This document shows positions 15,183 through 23,028 of a stretch of DNA of 43,148 bases, piece by piece. The notes below the pieces were generated by a model. The model was not told where the DNA came from. It did no database searches and saw only the letters and a program-made list of their open reading frames with translations. How positions within the stretch are numbered: position 1 is the stretch's first letter; each line of letters opens with the position of its first letter. This stretch comes from a virus: positions 1 through 43,148 of IMG/VR virus record IMGVR_UViG_3300050821_000855; one strand, written 5' to 3'. A program made the translations under genes and the position numbers.

Positions 15183-15743
15183 ATGGCGCAATACGGCGTT
15201 ACCAATTCAACGATTCCGGCAGGAATAGCTCAGGTCACCCTGTCCACCACCTACACTCCGCTGCTGGCGGTGATTGCCTCTACGGGAGGCAGCGTTCAGA
15301 CCGTAGCCAACCCGCAAGCTCTCAAACGCAGCAAAATCTACGATATTCTTATCGGCACCAATGGTACTCCTGCTGACAATTTTATCGAGTGGGATTGCGC
15401 TCGCGTTACGGCCAGCACGACTGGGGTGTGGCTTGGTGCCGTATCCAGCGTCTCAAGCTCCTACATGCTCGATCAAGCCGATGCTGGTTTCGGCTCTCTT
15501 GTGGTGATGAACGCATCAGCGGGGTCCTCTGTGGCTGCTGGCGGCATGGGTGTGCCGAAACAGGAAGTCTGGTATGTTGGTGTTAACCAACGCGCTTCTT
15601 ATCGCTGGGTTGCGGCTCCTGGTTCCGAGCTTGTGGTTCCGGCCAACTCGTCCGGCACAGGCTTCAATGGCGTAGCACTGAACGCTCGCTCGGCTGCCTA
15701 TACTGGCACCGCAACTGGAACTGTTCTGGTTAGTGAACTCTAA
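15183..15743 (+). CDS. Virion structural protein
   Basis: The 186-residue beta-rich protein has ATSTG-like low-charge composition, with segments VTLSTTYTPLLAVIAS, IYDILIGTNGTPADNFIEWD and SYRWVAAPGSELVVPAN. The last matches the pattern of a jelly-roll closing strand (GSELVVP). Proteins of this size and style occur near phage head-tail junction genes, and the gene follows a possible sugar-modifying gene by 11 bases with an AGGA site. The neighbours suggest a head-surface or connector-associated role. Not recognised beyond that. Confidence 0.65.
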   Translation: MAQYGVTNSTIPAGIAQVTLSTTYTPLLAVIASTGGSVQTVANPQALKRSKIYDILIGTNGTPADNFIEWDCARVTASTTGVWLGAVSSVSSSYMLDQADAGFGSLVVMNASAGSSVAAGGMGVPKQEVWYVGVNQRASYRWVAAPGSELVVPANSSGTGFNGVALNARSAAYTGTATGTVLVSEL

Positions 15744-15745
15744 TA

Positions 15746-16057
15746 ATGCTGCGCGCTGGGGGCTACGCAACGATTATATCTCCCGAACCGCAACGTATCA
15801 GCTTTGGGCTGCACTGCGAGGAAATTCAGGCTGGATTAACAGAGCGCGATACCTATTCGTGCTTTCACTGCAATTCCATAGTTCATACGCCTGTAAGACC
15901 TGGACCTAACGACATAGGATTCTGTCGCAACTGTATGCAGCGCATTTGTCAGCGCTGCTGCAATTTACCATGCCGTCCATTTGAGAAGTGGCTTGAGCAA
16001 ACAGAGCGCGGCATTAAGAATGCTTTAGAGCGCGCCCGGACCTATGAGCATGTATAA
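15746..16057 (+). CDS. Zinc-ribbon-type small protein
   Basis: The 103-residue protein contains nine cysteines, several in CxxC knuckles: YSCFHCN (C39, C42), FCRNCMQRICQRCCNLPC (C60, C63, C68, C71, C72, C76), plus C24. The pairs C39/C42 and C60/C63 are well spaced for one treble-clef or zinc-ribbon site, and the later cluster could bind a second zinc. The C-terminal segment is a charged helix (PFEKWLEQTERGIKNALERA). Small zinc proteins like this are common in phage late operons, but their roles are unknown. A structural zinc protein binding a virion partner or nucleic acid is plausible. Confidence 0.7.
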   Translation: MLRAGGYATIISPEPQRISFGLHCEEIQAGLTERDTYSCFHCNSIVHTPVRPGPNDIGFCRNCMQRICQRCCNLPCRPFEKWLEQTERGIKNALERARTYEHV

Positions 16058-16059
16058 TC

Positions 16060-16848
16060 ATGGTCAAGGTTATTCTCACAAGTGTCGGGATTAATACCTG
16101 GGTTGTTCCATCGGATTGGAACAGCAGCAACAACATCATTGAATGCGTCGGCGCCGGTTCTAGCGGCCTTACCTCTGGCGTTGGCGGCGGCGCCGGTTCT
16201 TACGCGAAAGCTACGAACGTAAGTTCTCTGACTCCAGGGCTAAGTATAACTTATGTTGTAGGGACCTCTACAGGCACCACTGGTACTGCGCTTGGTTCGG
16301 CGGGGGTGGCGGCAAGTATTTGTGGTGCAAGAGGAACTGGTCCCGGCCTTCAGGCCGGGGGCACTTCCTCTAATAGTGTTGGTGGTGTCGGTGGCAGCAT
16401 TACCAATCCAGGTTCTTCTTTTGCTTTTGCAGGAGGGAGTGGTGGGAGCCTTGGCACCGATGGCGGCGGCGGGGGTGGCGCTGGTGGGCCGAATGGCGCT
16501 GGCAATAGCGGAGCTACGGGAGGGGCTGCTCTTGGTGGTAACGGCGGTTCTGGCGATGCTGGTTTTGGCGGCGCCGGAGGCGCAGGCGGGACAACTGGAA
16601 CCGGAGGTGCCGGGTCCCCAGGAACGGAATGGGTAACTGCTGGCTCTGGAGGCGGTGGTGGGGGGGTCGCGATTGGAACTGGTGGAGCGGGTGGTAATTA
16701 CGGTGGTGGCGGAGGGGGCTGTCTTACGGGCGGCACCGCTGGGGTTGGGATTCAGGGGGTCATAGTCATTACTTATTCTGGGCTTCCTCCTGTGGTTCAA
16801 GAATTTCCAGATTTCTCTCCGAGGAAGATAGGCTATGTTGCCTATTAA
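16060..16848 (+). CDS. Glycine-rich fibre-like protein
   Basis: The 262-residue protein starts with a beta segment (VKVILTSVGINTWVVPSDW), then becomes extremely Gly-rich from about 40 to 235 (runs of GGGG, GGAGG, GTGG). It ends with a strand GIQGVIVITYSG, typical of phage glycine-rich tail-fibre domains. Polyglycine-rich lattices of this type are known in some phage adhesins, where they form receptor-binding tips. The central GC-rich repeats make it prone to recombination and length change. The end overlaps the start of the following gene by 14 bases. Host recognition or fibre tip is the inferred role. Confidence 0.75.
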   Translation: MVKVILTSVGINTWVVPSDWNSSNNIIECVGAGSSGLTSGVGGGAGSYAKATNVSSLTPGLSITYVVGTSTGTTGTALGSAGVAASICGARGTGPGLQAGGTSSNSVGGVGGSITNPGSSFAFAGGSGGSLGTDGGGGGGAGGPNGAGNSGATGGAALGGNGGSGDAGFGGAGGAGGTTGTGGAGSPGTEWVTAGSGGGGGGVAIGTGGAGGNYGGGGGGCLTGGTAGVGIQGVIVITYSGLPPVVQEFPDFSPRKIGYVAY

Positions 16849-17755
16849 CTTCCAGTATCAAGCCAAGACTGAGGGGTTCTCTAACGCTATTGAGCCGGGC
16901 AAGACCTATGAAAGCCCCTGGCATCAACCTTGGTCTGAGCCTGTAAGGCAGAAGATTCTTCCGGCTCTCGCGGTTGCTCTCATTGCGTCCGGTCTCTTTA
17001 GTCCAGTCCTCACCCCCAATATCGAACCCGGTAAGACCTACGAAAGTCCATGGCATCAGGCTTGGTCCGAGCCGGTTCGCGTCAGACCGAGATTGCTGGA
17101 AGCTTTACAGCAATCCTACGCATCTGGGTTTTTTGCGAAAATAGAACCTGGATCAACGAATGCGGCGCCATGGATTTATCCATGGTCTGAGCCAGTAAGA
17201 ATCAAGCCACATTTCCCGATTGGCACTGAGCCGCACCTAGCGTGGCCTGCACAACCGCCTATCGTTAGCTTCGCCTACTATAATTGGCTCACGGAGCCAG
17301 TTCGACAGAAGCTAGGACTAGGCGCCCAGCTTCAACAATTTATCTCGCTTGCGACTCCGGTTGAGCCATCACCAAGGGTGGAATTGGAGGGCTGGTATAA
17401 TTGGTTTAGTGAACCAACGCGATCATTAGCTGGCCTCCAAGCGCGCTATCAGCAAGCGCTAGCGCAGCCGCCACGATTGCTGCCCACACCGCAAGTAACG
17501 GGGATTCTGAATGCAGTAGAAAGCAACAAGGACATTGCTGAATTCAGCATTGTTCTTTACGGTAAACCAGTCTCCGCGCGAGTATCCATGGTACAGATTC
17601 CTGCCGTACGAGGTGGTAACATCTCACTCGTACAAATGCCGAGCATTCCTGTGCCACCTCCGCCGGTGACCCCACTGAATGCTTACGTCGCGGAGGATGG
17701 AGTTACCTATTACGTCGCTGAAGATGGCACTACTTACTATGTGCAGGAGACATAG
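16835..17755 (+). CDS. WSEPVR-repeat virion protein, long paralogue
   Basis: The 306-residue protein carries five imperfect repeats centred on WSEPVR: W33-R38, W78-R83, W117-R122, then degenerate forms near 151-156 (LTEPVR) and 190-196 (FSEPTR), spaced 34-45 residues apart. Each repeat begins with an aromatic/proline pattern (SPWHQPW or APWIYPW). The C-terminus has VTGILNAVESNKDIAEFS, two NISLVQMP-type strands and a twofold YVAEDG(V/T)TYYV. The short paralogue at 20907 shares the N-terminus, one repeat and the C-terminal part. No family is recognised. It sits at the left boundary of the receptor-binding cassette, so a tail-attachment or adaptor role is inferred. Confidence 0.75.
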   Translation: MLPINFQYQAKTEGFSNAIEPGKTYESPWHQPWSEPVRQKILPALAVALIASGLFSPVLTPNIEPGKTYESPWHQAWSEPVRVRPRLLEALQQSYASGFFAKIEPGSTNAAPWIYPWSEPVRIKPHFPIGTEPHLAWPAQPPIVSFAYYNWLTEPVRQKLGLGAQLQQFISLATPVEPSPRVELEGWYNWFSEPTRSLAGLQARYQQALAQPPRLLPTPQVTGILNAVESNKDIAEFSIVLYGKPVSARVSMVQIPAVRGGNISLVQMPSIPVPPPPVTPLNAYVAEDGVTYYVAEDGTTYYVQET

Positions 17756-19036
17756 ATGGTTGCTGTCAAAGAATTTAAGAACATCGCCGCTGGAACAGCG
17801 CCAGCCTTAACCGATACCGCCATTGGCGTCCAAAGCGGTACAACCGATGTTCAATATACATTTGCGCAGATTCAGTCATCTATTGTTCCTCCTATCCGCA
17901 CCGTCCTCACCGGCAACCTCTCCCTCTTCGTCAACGGCTCTACCGGCAGCGACAGCAATAATGGGTCGATAGGAGCGCCGTGGGCGACGTTGCAGCACGC
18001 GGTCAGCGTTATTGCCTTGACAATAGATATCGCCGGATTTCTTATTACGATTAATGTGGCAGCGGGTACTTATGTCGGCTTTGGCGCCAAGGCGATGGTC
18101 GGCGGCGGCAATATCTTTATTAAGGGCGCCGGGACAGCTTCAACAACAATAGCATCTGGCCCCAACGACGGACTATTCAATTTCAGCGAATGCGCCTCTT
18201 GGTACACGGAGGGTACGGGAACGCAATGGTGGATGGGGGGCGTCGATTTTGACGGCACCGGCCTTACTGGCTCTGCTGGCGGGAACGTGTATGTCCAGCA
18301 ATATAACATCGTAATTCTTGCCGACCCGACCGACCTTGGCACTCCGGTTGATATTTCTTCGACGGCTATTGCCGGCAAGTTTCATTTTCAGAACGACGTG
18401 TTTGGATATTTTCAAGACGGCTTTAACGCCGGGGCCAATATTACCATTTCGGGAAATTGCGCCGGAGCTATTCAAGGGCTTGCACAAAGTCAGTCTCTCA
18501 TCTCCGGAAACTATACGTTGTCCGGGGCGCAGGCATACTCGGTGGGATTCTATTCTGGCGATGACGCCAGCTTGGGAATTCTGGTCCCAACAATTGTTTC
18601 TGGCACTGCGACGGGTCCGCAGTTTGCGTTTACCAATGGCGCTGTTGGATTAGGGATTGATCCTACAACGCTGCCCGGTGACACGGCCGGCTCAATAGAT
18701 GGCAGTTCGTCCTATAATGGAGCAGGTGGCGGACCCACAATAAATACTCAAACGGCGTCATATCAGCTTGTGTTTTCCGACGCCGGCAACGTCATTGAAA
18801 TGAACGCCGCTGGCGCCAACAATTTAACCATCCCCGCAAATGCGACGACACCATTTCCGATCAATACGCGCATCGACATCACGCAACTCGGGGCCGGTAC
18901 TACCACGGTCGTCGCCGCTGGAGGGGTGACCCTGTTATCTGCGAGCGGGAAGGTCAATATCGCTGGGCAATACAGCGGCGCAACGATCTATCAACGCGCG
19001 AAGGATGTGTGGGTTCTCATCGGAGAACTCGCATGA
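17756..19036 (+). CDS. Tail fibre or tailspike with right-handed beta-helix
   Basis: The 426-residue protein has an N-terminal head (1-50). It then shows LFVNGSTGSDSNNGSIGAPW followed by ATLQHAV, the usual entry into a pectate-lyase-like right-handed beta-helix in phage tailspikes. Repeated strand-turn rungs run to about 320. Residues about 335-426 form a separate beta domain (SYQLVFSDAGNVIEMN, then NTRIDITQLGAGTTTVVAAGGV, ending VLIGELA), a C-terminal module shared by many fibres. Such proteins bind or degrade surface polysaccharide. No active-site residues can be assigned. It starts directly after the previous stop and overlaps the next gene (ATGA). Confidence 0.8.
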   Translation: MVAVKEFKNIAAGTAPALTDTAIGVQSGTTDVQYTFAQIQSSIVPPIRTVLTGNLSLFVNGSTGSDSNNGSIGAPWATLQHAVSVIALTIDIAGFLITINVAAGTYVGFGAKAMVGGGNIFIKGAGTASTTIASGPNDGLFNFSECASWYTEGTGTQWWMGGVDFDGTGLTGSAGGNVYVQQYNIVILADPTDLGTPVDISSTAIAGKFHFQNDVFGYFQDGFNAGANITISGNCAGAIQGLAQSQSLISGNYTLSGAQAYSVGFYSGDDASLGILVPTIVSGTATGPQFAFTNGAVGLGIDPTTLPGDTAGSIDGSSSYNGAGGGPTINTQTASYQLVFSDAGNVIEMNAAGANNLTIPANATTPFPINTRIDITQLGAGTTTVVAAGGVTLLSASGKVNIAGQYSGATIYQRAKDVWVLIGELA

Positions 19037-19806
19037 GGGTTGGCTTTGGATTTAGAGCGGGAGTTTCAGGCAACACTCCGCAAGTGCAGCAGTTTTTCAA
19101 TCGTCTGGCGATGCTGCCGTCTAGTTCGGACCAGACGGCTTACGCGACGTTCATCAATTCGCTGGTTCCAGATAATACCTGGTCGGACTCTGACGCTATC
19201 GTTGTGACCGCCGCGCCCGATAGTGGAACGTCTTTGACGGAAATAACCTCCGGAACCTTTACGCCAATAGTAGATGGCAGCCTTCCTACCTTCACGGCCT
19301 ATCGAGGGTGGAGCGGATTTGCGGCACCGACAGTTAATGACATAAATTCCAATTTCAATCCGTCCACCGCAGGGGGACACTACACACAGAACGCTGCCAC
19401 TATCGGTGCATGGAATTTGTCTACCACGCAAATCAATGCAACGCTATGGGTCGATCACAGTGACACCGACATTGAGTGCTGGCCGTTCTATTCAAACAAC
19501 AACATCTACACGCAAATGAACGACGGCACCGAGATTGGCAACCCGCCGGGGGCCGATAGCTCTGGCTGGTATTCCGTAAATCGCACCGCCTCGAATCTCT
19601 ACACGGTCAAACGCAACAATACGACGCTCGCAAGCCCAACAACCGTTTCGAGAGCGTTGGTTAATTCAAGCATCTACTTCGGCCACGGTACGGGTGGCAA
19701 CAGCCAGATTTTGGCGGCCTTCGCTATCGGCGCGCTTACATCGTCGCAAGAAACGACGCTTTTCAATGCGCTTCACACGCTGCTTCACACGTTCGGTGCT
19801 GTATGA
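19033..19806 (+). CDS. Receptor-binding protein, lectin-like (concanavalin A-like) fold
   Basis: The 257-residue protein starts at an ATGA overlap at 19033; a start at 19009 would add eight unlikely residues. After a helical N-terminus with FFNRLAMLP, the middle and C-terminal parts have a jelly-roll pattern: YRGWSGFAAPTVNDINSNFN, NAATIGAWNLST, then IECWPFYSNNN, and an ending SIYFGHGTGGNSQILAAFAIG. This order (a 'fresh object' sentence, then strand pairs) is what I know from LamG/ConA-like adhesion domains in phage tails. It is placed between the beta-helix fibre and the esterase, so it probably belongs to the same receptor-recognition apparatus. Confidence 0.65.
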   Translation: MRVGFGFRAGVSGNTPQVQQFFNRLAMLPSSSDQTAYATFINSLVPDNTWSDSDAIVVTAAPDSGTSLTEITSGTFTPIVDGSLPTFTAYRGWSGFAAPTVNDINSNFNPSTAGGHYTQNAATIGAWNLSTTQINATLWVDHSDTDIECWPFYSNNNIYTQMNDGTEIGNPPGADSSGWYSVNRTASNLYTVKRNNTTLASPTTVSRALVNSSIYFGHGTGGNSQILAAFAIGALTSSQETTLFNALHTLLHTFGAV

Positions 19807-20522
19807 GCAAGCTCGTCATTCTTGGCATTGGCGGCGACAGCATCACTGGATGTGATAGCGTAGGAACATGTTACCCCTATCAATATTTGAGCGTGAATGC
19901 TGTTGGAGATTGCGGAGCGGCATTTAGCCAGTCGTGGCCCCAATATTATGCGACCGTCAGTAGTGTTCCTGTCATTGCGAAGAACCTTGGGATTTCTGGA
20001 TCAAAGCTAGATGGCGGCTCGCCTAGCATGACAGCTATGGCGACGACCTACGGCGACCCGATGGTCACGGCATCTGGTAGCGCAGTTGCTGGCGGCGGCA
20101 GTTCTCCAATCCCACAGCGCCGATATGTCTATTCGGTCTTTCCGGGATCGAACGACGGGTGTATCGACGGCACGGTGGCGCAGTTTGTTGCCGATGTGGT
20201 TGCTTTCTGTGCTGCTCGAAAAACCGCAGGATGGAACAAAGTCATCATCGGCACCGTCCTGCCGCGCACCGATGCTGGCGGTCCAATGGTGGATGCCAAC
20301 CGCGTGGCCTACAACTCAACAATCACCGCGTCGGGCTGGGCCGCAGCAAACGGCATCGACGGCATATTTGACTTCGCCTCGGACTCGATCATGGGCAATA
20401 TCGCAAACACCACCAACGCTACGTATTACAATAGCGACCAAATCCACCCGACGACAGCGGGACATGCTAGGCTCGCGCCGATTTGGGGAGCAACCCTTAG
20501 CGCCGTTATAGCCACCCTATGA
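19803..20522 (+). CDS. SGNH/GDSL hydrolase, likely tail-associated esterase
   Basis: The 239-residue protein shows the four SGNH blocks: GGDSIT (nucleophile S13), NLGISGSKL (G65), FPGSND (N117) and DQIHPTTAGHARL (D212, H215). The catalytic dyad/triad is therefore complete. Enzymes of this family hydrolyse O-acetyl or other acyl esters; in phage tails they deacetylate host surface polysaccharide. The gene is linked by ATGA overlap to the lectin-like gene upstream. Five cysteines occur (C17, C23, C37, C120 and C136). There is no signal peptide, consistent with assembly into a virion rather than secretion. Substrate is unknown. Confidence 0.88.
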   Translation: MSKLVILGIGGDSITGCDSVGTCYPYQYLSVNAVGDCGAAFSQSWPQYYATVSSVPVIAKNLGISGSKLDGGSPSMTAMATTYGDPMVTASGSAVAGGGSSPIPQRRYVYSVFPGSNDGCIDGTVAQFVADVVAFCAARKTAGWNKVIIGTVLPRTDAGGPMVDANRVAYNSTITASGWAAANGIDGIFDFASDSIMGNIANTTNATYYNSDQIHPTTAGHARLAPIWGATLSAVIATL

Positions 20523-20605
20523 CCGAGCAATCCATCCTCGCCAACATCGGCAAGACCGTCACAATGCAGAGTGATGTGGAGAGGGCTTTTAGAGACTCGA
20601 AATGA
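20519..20605 (+). CDS. Tiny coupled open frame, 28 residues
   Basis: ATG 20519 overlaps the esterase stop (ATGA), and the TGA at 20603-20605 overlaps the next start at 20602 (again ATGA). The peptide is TEQSILANIGKTVTMQSDVER-like, helical and hydrophilic. Exact overlap at both ends and filling of the gap suggest a translated coupling peptide. Its size makes an independent function uncertain, and it may simply carry ribosomes to the next gene. Confidence 0.4.
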   Translation: MTEQSILANIGKTVTMQSDVERAFRDSK

Positions 20606-20880
20606 TCTGGCTCTACGACTATCCGCCACCAGCTATTTATGACCATCCAAGTTTGGCAGGTGTGATAATCCAGCCTTTAAAGCAAGCTCAAAGGACTTGC
20701 TATACTTTGGGTGTTCGCCTGCCTCATGGGGTACTTTATGGTTGCTCTTGGCGAGGCCCGGCTGGCTGTACGATAGTAATTCCAGAGGTGGATGCAGACA
20801 TTTCTCAAGCTGACCAGGATATGGTTCACAGAGTCGAGGACGCTAATTGCAATGGGTGGCCAAAGGAAAACCGAAAATGA
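20602..20880 (+). CDS. Hypothetical protein, 92 residues
   Basis: The small protein has an aromatic, proline-rich N-terminus (WLYDYPPPAIYDHPS). A beta-rich centre with three cysteines follows (C33, C48, C56; for example GVLYGCSWRGPAGCTIVIPEVD), then a charged helical C-terminus. No family is recognised. Its start overlaps the preceding tiny frame. After it comes a 26-base gap with no good ribosome-binding site before the WSEPVR paralogue. It lies at the right end of the receptor-binding cassette, so it may be an assembly factor or accessory to the fibres. Confidence 0.55.
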   Translation: MIWLYDYPPPAIYDHPSLAGVIIQPLKQAQRTCYTLGVRLPHGVLYGCSWRGPAGCTIVIPEVDADISQADQDMVHRVEDANCNGWPKENRK

Positions 20881-20906
20881 GCCAAGTTAGCTATATAAGA
20901 TGATGC

Positions 20907-21257
20907 ATGACCATCGCATTGTCGTTCCAATATCAGGGCAAAACAGAGGCGCCTCCAGCATTTATCAAGGTTATACCTCAGTTTGAGAGCGCATGGCACC
21001 AACCATGGTCTGAACCAGTTCGATTTAGAATCCTCCATTCGTCGCTTCAGCACTTCTTTGAGGCGCCAACGCGATTATTGCCAAAACCTAATATTACCGG
21101 AACGATGAGTGCGAGGTCGGTGGAAACGAACGATAGCGCCGAATTCGGCGTACAGGTATATACTCCAGAACCAACACCACCATCGCTCCAGGGGGCCAAT
21201 GTGTCGATCTACGAAGTCCCAGCCATAGCTGGCGGCAATGTGTCGATAAAGGACTGA
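20907..21257 (+). CDS. WSEPVR-repeat protein, short paralogue
   Basis: This 116-residue protein is paralogous to the 306-residue protein at 16835. The N-termini align (SFQYQGKTE against NFQYQAKTE), and one full repeat is kept (SAWHQPWSEPVR, residues 28-39). The C-termini align (ITGTMSARSVETNDSAEFGV against VTGILNAVESNKDIAEFSIV), as do the closing NVSIYEVPAIAGGN strands. The four extra repeats of the long form are missing. The two genes flank the fibre, lectin and esterase block, suggesting duplication followed by repeat expansion, or cassette insertion between them. Confidence 0.7.
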   Translation: MTIALSFQYQGKTEAPPAFIKVIPQFESAWHQPWSEPVRFRILHSSLQHFFEAPTRLLPKPNITGTMSARSVETNDSAEFGVQVYTPEPTPPSLQGANVSIYEVPAIAGGNVSIKD

Positions 21258-21260
21258 TCC

Positions 21261-21563
21261 GTGACGCAAGTGCAGTTTGGCCCAGTAAACATCAGCCAGA
21301 ACAACTCGGCGCAATTTGTCGTGGAGTACCTGGATTCCAATGGTAATCTTACGGTGCCTAGCTCGGGATATATCACCGTAACCTATACGAATACGTCAGC
21401 GGCAACGCAGGCCGATACGGTGTCGCTAAGTCAGGTAAACAGCTTTTTCACCGGCACTTGGTCCAGTACCTCTGCGGCGCTAGGAATCGCTACTTGGGTT
21501 CTGTCGGTAACTGGCAGTACGAACATAGAACAAACCGGCCTTATAAGAATATTGGAGCCATAA
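21261..21563 (+). CDS. Small Ig-like beta structural protein
   Basis: The 100-residue protein has a GTG start at 21261 and a TAATG overlap with the next gene. The pattern of strands (FGPVNISQNNSAQFVVEYLD, SGYITVTYTNTSA, TWVLSVTGS) is that of an immunoglobulin-like or fibronectin-like beta-sandwich, a fold often appended to phage virion proteins to bind carbohydrate or cell surfaces. No cysteines are present. It precedes the head-tail adaptor gene and may be a tail accessory domain expressed as a separate protein. Confidence 0.65.
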   Translation: MTQVQFGPVNISQNNSAQFVVEYLDSNGNLTVPSSGYITVTYTNTSAATQADTVSLSQVNSFFTGTWSSTSAALGIATWVLSVTGSTNIEQTGLIRILEP

Positions 21564-22258
21564 TGTTTACCCCCGCACAACAAACGAGTGGGCAATTCCA
21601 GTTCTCACCTACTGGCGCTGAGTTTGTCTTGGCTGCCTTTGGGCGCATCCAAGTGCGCCCATCGGAGCTAACTCAGACGCACATGCTGAACGCTCGTATG
21701 GCGTTAAACTTTATTCTCTCTGAGTGGTCGAACTCAACTCCTATGTTGTGGCAGGTAAACTTACAATCTCTACCACTTACCCAAGGAATCGCGACTTATG
21801 CGGTCCCGGCGCCCACGGTGATGATCCTGGATTGCTATGTAAACTGGGGCGGTGTGGATCATTACATCTACCCGATCAGCCGCACAGAATATGCCTCCTA
21901 CGCCGTCAAGACCACGCAAGCTCCACCCAATGTATTCTGGTACGACCGTCTCATCTCTCAGACAGTGACGTTCTATCCCGTTCCTGACGGTAATGGACCA
22001 TATGTAGCCAATCTCTATACCGTAAGGCAGACTCAGGATGCCGATGTGCAAAATGGGTACAATGTGGAAATACCTTATAGATTCTACGAAGCTTACTGTG
22101 CGGGTTTAGCGTGGAAGCTAGCTGAGACCTATGCACCTCAACTAGAGGACAAGATGTTCATTCGGTATCAACGGGCCTTCCAGATTGCCACAACCCAAGA
22201 CACGGAAAACGTCCCAATGTATATCAGTCCGGGAATCGGTGGGTATTGGCAGCAATGA
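21563..22258 (+). CDS. Head-to-tail adaptor (P22 gp4-like)
   Basis: The 231-residue protein starts at ATG 21563 in a TAATG overlap; an upstream in-frame ATG at 21458 lies inside the previous gene and is rejected. It shows the adaptor pattern. An N-terminal helix with HMLNARMALNFILSEW (about 40-55) is followed by a beta section with QGIATYAVPAPTVMILDCYV. A segment containing YDRLISQTVTFYPVPDG follows, then RFYEAYCAGLAWKLAETYAP (about 175-194). Adaptors of this type form the ring under the portal and start the short tail. The next gene overlaps the stop (ATGA). Confidence 0.75.
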   Translation: MFTPAQQTSGQFQFSPTGAEFVLAAFGRIQVRPSELTQTHMLNARMALNFILSEWSNSTPMLWQVNLQSLPLTQGIATYAVPAPTVMILDCYVNWGGVDHYIYPISRTEYASYAVKTTQAPPNVFWYDRLISQTVTFYPVPDGNGPYVANLYTVRQTQDADVQNGYNVEIPYRFYEAYCAGLAWKLAETYAPQLEDKMFIRYQRAFQIATTQDTENVPMYISPGIGGYWQQ

Positions 22259-23028
22259 GGCCCCACGGACGATATGATGTAGATGCAACCCGTCCTCGCG
22301 CGAGAGCGACCTGCGACCGATGTGGTGCGATTTATAACCATGACCAACTGCGTTGGCAGTACGACTGGCGCGGCCCTCGGCTTCAGAATCTCAGGCTTTT
22401 AGTTTGTGAGCCATGCCAAGACCAGTACCAACAAAATGGCCAACGCACAATCCTGATCCCTCCCGATCCCGTTCCTATCCAGAACGCGCGCCCAGAATAC
22501 TACGTTGGCGATGATAATCCACTTTCGGCCATTGGCGTTGGCGCCAACTGGTTTAACCAAACCGAAGGCAATCGTATCGGCAACATGACACAGAACGGCA
22601 ACATAAATGCTGCTTTCGATGGTAATCCATACAAGCCGCCGTTTCTTTGTGCCACCATATCTGTGTCTAATTCTAGCTTCAATAATTACGTGGGCATTAA
22701 TTGGACAGGCAACCAGACTGTACTGAATGCTCCATCGAGTCTCCAGTCTCCAGTCATTACTCACACCGTAACGAGCTTTACTATCAACGCCCCGATGGGT
22801 GGTACGTTTGGATCAACAGCTTACGCGATTCAAGGCTCCGTGACTGGCTCTCCCGCGTGGGGCGCCTGGAATACGATTGCTTCAGGTAACACCGCTGGCG
22901 CTATTGGCGAAGCCATCAGCGGCGCTACTACGGGAGGAAAGTTCGGCTTTCATCGCGCTGCTTTCTATGGCACTGGCACCGCTATCTCGGTAGCTCAGGT
23001 TATCTTCAACGTGGGCGAAACCAGATGA
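22255..23028 (+). CDS. Zinc-knuckle N-terminal virion protein
   Basis: The 257-residue protein starts at the ATG in the ATGA overlap at 22255; a TTG at 22246 is less likely. Residues 15-60 carry two CxxC pairs (ATCDRCG, C20/C23; LVCEPCQ, C51/C54), a four-cysteine zinc site. The rest is Asn/Thr/Gly-rich beta structure with repeated strand-turn units, for example NMTQNGNINAAFDGNP and SVSNSSFNNYVGINWTGN. The zinc-knuckle plus beta body is familiar to me from phage tail-region genes of unknown role. Being between two adaptor-type genes, it is probably part of the neck or tail. Confidence 0.65.
   Translation: MRPHGRYDVDATRPRARATCDRCGAIYNHDQLRWQYDWRGPRLQNLRLLVCEPCQDQYQQNGQRTILIPPDPVPIQNARPEYYVGDDNPLSAIGVGANWFNQTEGNRIGNMTQNGNINAAFDGNPYKPPFLCATISVSNSSFNNYVGINWTGNQTVLNAPSSLQSPVITHTVTSFTINAPMGGTFGSTAYAIQGSVTGSPAWGAWNTIASGNTAGAIGEAISGATTGGKFGFHRAAFYGTGTAISVAQVIFNVGETR

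Noticed and set aside
16240-16800. A 186-codon minus-strand frame over the glycine-rich gene
   Set aside because: It is produced by the GC-rich Gly codon repeats; the plus-strand protein has the typical fibre start and end.
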